Source of the DNA: Solitalea longa
GTDB lineage: Bacteria > Bacteroidota > Bacteroidia > Sphingobacteriales > Sphingobacteriaceae
DNA: 64,000 nt
Direction: 5' to 3'
NCBI RefSeq assembly: GCF_002920915.1
Contig: NZ_PQVF01000013.1
Location: 52,334 to 116,333, forward strand
The position numbers and the translations under genes are program-made. Below, in pieces: positions 60,416-64,000 of this stretch (position 1 is the first letter of the stretch; each line of letters begins with the position of its first letter). The notes under the pieces are model-generated. The model saw only the letters and a list, made by a program, of their open reading frames with translations. It was not told the origin of the DNA and made no database searches.

Positions 60416-60853
60416 TTTTAAGAATAAATTATTGCAATATTCCTGTGTTGTAGTATTAAATTTTGCTACAAGAATAATTTCCATAATGTTGGAAAATAAA
60501 TATCCTCTTTTTTCCAAATTTTACTCACTTAAAAGATCGTAAAATCCTAATTATTAAATATTTATTATTTAATTTAATCTATAATTATTTAGTTTGACTA
60601 TTAAGTATCAAACAGTTAATAATTACCAAATCTCCTGCCCTCTATTTATAAATCTATAACTGAAACTTTTAATTTCTCCGAATCGTATAAAACTTGAGAT
60701 AAAGTGTCTGCTATGTAAATAGTTCCATTTTGCTCTGGCTATAGCAATACAATTGGATTTGAGTTCATAGAATTTCTAATAGTCAATCAATCAAACAATT
60801 AATACCAGCCCGATTTTCGGGTAACCAAACAAACTAACCCTAACTGCTACTGC
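60416..60853. other. 438-bp AT-rich leader of the adhesin gene
   Basis: There is no supported ORF. The only clear structure is a small hairpin CCCGA-TTT-TCGGG near 60809-60821, about 30 bp before the adhesin start. The rest is very AT-rich, consistent with a promoter and long leader. Confidence 0.4.
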
Positions 60854-63800
60854 ATGGAACACAACTTCTACGCACAAAAATTGAGATTGTCAAAATCCGT
60901 AAAAGGCTCTGCGCGGTTTTTAATAATCTTTTTGTTTTCACTAATAGGTTTCTTTGGGAATCTTGAGCGCACTTATGCGCAAAAAGTTTCCAGTGGAGCA
61001 TTATGTAGTGGAACACTAGGAAATCCGGTATTAACCATTGATTTTGGTTATGGTACGGCAAGTTCTAATTATGGTCCTGCTTTGAATGCAGGTATCACCA
61101 ATTATAATTATTGGTTTCCAAGTGTATTGCCAAATCCCGGAGGATCAGATGACTTGCATGATAATAAATATGCAATTCTTCCTCGCTTAAATTGGAACGT
61201 CAGTCACCCTACCTCAAAAGATGGTAGTGGTAAATTTACTGCACCAGGGGCATGGCACATCTATCAACATGACCACTCGTATTGGTTAAACGGTAAATCA
61301 GATGGTTACATGTATGTGGTAAATGCTGCATTCGAACCAGGGATTTTTTATCAACAACGTATAGATGCATTATGTCCTGGAACCACTTATGAGTTCTCTG
61401 CTTTTATTACCAATTTAATTAATGGATCATCTTGTGGTGGGGACGCGGCTATTAAGCCCAATGTTCGTTTTCAAATTGAGTCAGTTTCCGGAACAGTTTT
61501 AGGGTACTACGAAACCGGAGATTTAGCTCAGAAAAATTGTACCTCTGCAGCCAGTTATGGTTTGCCATCAGCTAATCCGGTTGAGTGTACTGCGGAAAAG
61601 AATTTATGGCAACAGGTTGGTTTCCTATTTACCATTCCTTCAGGTAACTCATCGATTATTATTAAGATGATTAATAATAACCCTGGTGGTTGTGGTAACG
61701 ACTTAGCGATTGATGATATTAATTTCCGTATGTGTGGACCTACCATTAGTATGCAGCCCACAACGGATAAACAAATTTGTATAGGCGACAATTTTACATT
61801 TTCAGCTGTATTAGGTTCAGGTTATAGCAGTCCTGATTTTTTATGGCAAAAAAGCGTTGATAACGGCGCAACGTGGATAGACCTGCCAGTTCAAACTACT
61901 ACTGACTTAGTCTTTACTAACGCCCAACTCAATAGTTCTGGTTTATATCGAGTATTAGTTGGCGGCGGTGGAGGCGCTGTAAATAATACGAATTGTCGGG
62001 TAGCTTCGGATCCCGTCCGATTAACAGTTATGCCGCTTCCGGTTGTATCAGTTAGTGGAGGGGGAGTATATTGTTCGGGAGATGTTATTACAATGTCTGC
62101 TAGTCCTTCCAATTCCCGCACCTATCAATGGCTTAAAAACGGGGTTGCTATTTCAGGCGCAACCAGTGCAACATATACGTTTACAGCTACAGGTCCAACA
62201 CAAACCGGCAGTTATACGGTAAGGGCAGGAAACGATTATAACTGTTTTCAAAACGCTACCAATAGTGTTGCAATAACCGTAAATGCCGCTCCAACACCTG
62301 CAATAACAGGTTCTCCGTATTTTTGTAATGCCGCAAGCACAACATTAAGTACCGGAACCTTCGCATCTTATAAATGGTACAATACCTCCAGTCCTGGTAC
62401 AACTTTGTCAACCACGCAAAGCCTTACGGTTACAAATGCGGGTACATATGCTGTTCAGGTCTTTAATGGTCAGTGTTACGGAACGCAAACAATTGTTGTT
62501 TCAAACGGAACTATTCCAACGGTTAGTATTTCTTTAGCAAGTACTTGTAATGGTGCAACCCTAACAAGTTCAGGTACCAATATATCCGGGCGTCAATGGT
62601 ATAAAGATGGTGTTGCCATTCCTGCAGCATCAGGAGGAACAGGTACATCGTTAAATGTTACCCTGCCTGGCGACTATAAAATTGAGGTTACTTCTACTAC
62701 GGGTTGTATTGCTTCAGCAACAAGAACGGTAACAACGGCAAACTTTGCGACGGCCCCATCTCCGGTTCTCACTCCTAATCCAAACAAAACTGGTTTATGT
62801 ACGGGAGATGCATTTCCAATATTAAGTGTTGCTGATGCCTCTGGAGCCTCTTATACAGCTGGATCAGGTATAACTTATACATTCGAATGGTATTATAATG
62901 GTACCAAAATGACGGATGCGACAAAGGCTGGACGAGCTAGTGACGTAACGAAAAATCCGAATAATGGCAGTTTGAGTATAACGCAAATTATACCTAAGGT
63001 AGCCGGTATATTTATGGTGAAGGTTACCAAAGGGGGAACCGGAACCTGTAATGGAGCTTATAATGGAAGTATAACCATCACTGTTACAAATCCTCCATCG
63101 GTTTCTATTACCGGAACTACATCTTATTGTACGGGAGGAAGTACTACCCTTACGGCTAATCCGGCAGGAAAAGTATACGAATGGAAGAATTCGGCAGGAA
63201 CGGTTTTGGGTACTTCTCAAACTTTAACGGTTAGCGGTGCAGCTGATACTTATTCGGTAAAAGTTACTGATCAAGGCTGTAGTGCAACTTCTAGTCAGGC
63301 AGTTACCGTTAACCCGATTAATAAGCCAACCATTTCGGGAGCTGGTACATTAACTTTCTGTCAAAACGCGGCAGGGAATGCCAGTATAGTGCTTACTGCT
63401 TCAAGTTCAGTATCTGGAACCACTTTCCAATGGTATAAAGACGGTTCAATTATTTCAGGAGCAACCAATTCTACTTACACCGCAACAGCAAGTGGTAGCT
63501 ATACAGTGGTTCCTACTAATAAACCTTGTTCGCTATCTTCTGATCCAACTGTAGTAACAATTAATGTATTACCAACGGTGACCTTAAACGCACCGGGTCC
63601 ATACACGTTCTGTCAGGGTGGTTCACAAGTTATTTCTGTACCAGATCAATCGGCTTCAGGAGTTACTTATCAATGGTACAATGCAGGTACGTTAATTGCT
63701 GGAGCAACCTCAAACAGCTATACAGCAACAACAAGTGGTCAGTATACGGTAACTGCCAGCTATCCTGCAGCAGCAGGCGGTTGTTCGGCTACTTCGGCGA

Positions 63801-64000
63801 CGGTGAACGTAACGGTGAATCCGTTGCCAACGGCTACCATTACTCCGTCAGGTCCAACTACATTCTGTAACGGTGGTTCGGTAACCTTAACCGCACCGGT
63901 ACAATCAAACGTAAAATACGAGTGGTTCCAAGGAGCAACGGCGGTAGGCACTAACAGCAATACGTATGTTGCCACTACAGCCGGATCGTACACTGTAAAA
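60854..64000 (+). CDS. Giant secreted Ig-repeat adhesin, N-terminal part (partial)
   Basis: The frame is open from the ATG at 60854 to the window end, 1049 residues. A long signal peptide (hydrophobic core FLIIFLFSLIGFF, cut near TYAQ) is followed by an N-terminal beta-sandwich of about 280 residues with several cysteines. At least nine Ig-like repeats of about 80-90 residues then begin. Each shows FC.GGS...L.A, a central YxW or FxWY and a YTV strand (for example ATNSTYTATASGSYTV). Such proteins are commonly exported by type IX secretion through a C-terminal domain, which lies beyond the window. An adhesion or gliding-related role is likely. Confidence 0.85.
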   Translation, partial: MEHNFYAQKLRLSKSVKGSARFLIIFLFSLIGFFGNLERTYAQKVSSGALCSGTLGNPVLTIDFGYGTASSNYGPALNAGITNYNYWFPSVLPNPGGSDDLHDNKYAILPRLNWNVSHPTSKDGSGKFTAPGAWHIYQHDHSYWLNGKSDGYMYVVNAAFEPGIFYQQRIDALCPGTTYEFSAFITNLINGSSCGGDAAIKPNVRFQIESVSGTVLGYYETGDLAQKNCTSAASYGLPSANPVECTAEKNLWQQVGFLFTIPSGNSSIIIKMINNNPGGCGNDLAIDDINFRMCGPTISMQPTTDKQICIGDNFTFSAVLGSGYSSPDFLWQKSVDNGATWIDLPVQTTTDLVFTNAQLNSSGLYRVLVGGGGGAVNNTNCRVASDPVRLTVMPLPVVSVSGGGVYCSGDVITMSASPSNSRTYQWLKNGVAISGATSATYTFTATGPTQTGSYTVRAGNDYNCFQNATNSVAITVNAAPTPAITGSPYFCNAASTTLSTGTFASYKWYNTSSPGTTLSTTQSLTVTNAGTYAVQVFNGQCYGTQTIVVSNGTIPTVSISLASTCNGATLTSSGTNISGRQWYKDGVAIPAASGGTGTSLNVTLPGDYKIEVTSTTGCIASATRTVTTANFATAPSPVLTPNPNKTGLCTGDAFPILSVADASGASYTAGSGITYTFEWYYNGTKMTDATKAGRASDVTKNPNNGSLSITQIIPKVAGIFMVKVTKGGTGTCNGAYNGSITITVTNPPSVSITGTTSYCTGGSTTLTANPAGKVYEWKNSAGTVLGTSQTLTVSGAADTYSVKVTDQGCSATSSQAVTVNPINKPTISGAGTLTFCQNAAGNASIVLTASSSVSGTTFQWYKDGSIISGATNSTYTATASGSYTVVPTNKPCSLSSDPTVVTINVLPTVTLNAPGPYTFCQGGSQVISVPDQSASGVTYQWYNAGTLIAGATSNSYTATTSGQYTVTASYPAAAGGCSATSATVNVTVNPLPTATITPSGPTTFCNGGSVTLTAPVQSNVKYEWFQGATAVGTNSNTYVATTAGSYTVK

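Noticed and set aside
63673..63870. A 65-codon ORF in the adhesin region
   Set aside because: It is an out-of-frame reading of the Ig-repeat gene, whose own frame is open throughout.

Overview
The window looks like a chromosome segment of a gliding-type Bacteroidota, most likely order Sphingobacteriales. Support comes from a GldC homologue, a Bacteroidota-type envelope operon (TPR protein, outer-membrane barrel, HU-CCDC81-like membrane protein, TolQ/ExbB, ExbD, TonB), a very large Ig-repeat secreted protein of the kind exported by type IX secretion, TAnnTTTG-like -7 promoter elements, few Shine-Dalgarno sequences, and low-GC intergenic DNA. No rRNA, tRNA, insertion sequence, prophage or CRISPR array was seen. 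Most genes are housekeeping, in short operons on both strands.

Layout. 1-4020: the N-terminal part of a membrane pyrophosphatase, an amino-acid permease, a cold-shock protein and folC. 4129-11439 (minus): the six-gene envelope operon. 11783-17916 (minus): pyrB, pyrR, rpsA, an unknown lipoprotein, cmk and an RDD protein. 18033-27948: arfB, small membrane proteins, accC, ribE, a serine hydrolase, NUDIX and GNAT proteins, an esterase, a TMEM175-type channel and an HscA-type chaperone. 28156-38869: a stand-alone ketosynthase, a cysteine synthase-like enzyme, a TPR lipoprotein, pyrC, an ORF6N protein, an RNA helicase, gldC, pepE, threonine aldolase and a conserved unknown. 38870-40464 is a 1.6-kb non-coding tract made mostly of three long imperfect direct repeats. 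40465-53812: a small secreted repeat protein, lon, an M1 peptidase/DUF6702/HupE group, glpD, small membrane proteins and the nrdA/nrdB ribonucleotide reductase genes. 54304-60415: a signalling locus. 60854 to the window end: the N-terminal 1049 residues of an Ig-repeat adhesin.

Two regions stand out. First, each of the three long direct repeats (38932-40203) begins with an FNR/CRP-type palindrome (TTGAT-N4-ATCAA; one base off in copy 1) placed at exactly the same distance from a conserved TATTTG element, where a class II activator would bind. Each ends in a T-rich tract after a conserved block. I read this as a possible array of three sibling regulatory RNAs under an FNR/CRP-family activator; a hydrophobic-peptide (LDR-like toxin) reading is possible but weaker. 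Second, the signalling locus joins an E1/ThiF-like adenylating protein and a GNAT/LuxI-fold-like acyltransferase, in tightly coupled order, to a 7TM-DISM histidine kinase, a REC-histidine kinase hybrid and a CheY-like receiver, with a divergent single REC protein. This suggests a locus that makes or modifies a small molecule and senses it, though its chemistry is unknown.

Smaller points: an ORF6N gene with a tandem 36-bp palindromic repeat inside the coding region; a symmetric pair of DnaA boxes in a 343-bp intergenic region; hairpins at all nine convergent gene junctions, several without a U-tract; several families of intergenic repeats; and a palindrome in the lon leader.
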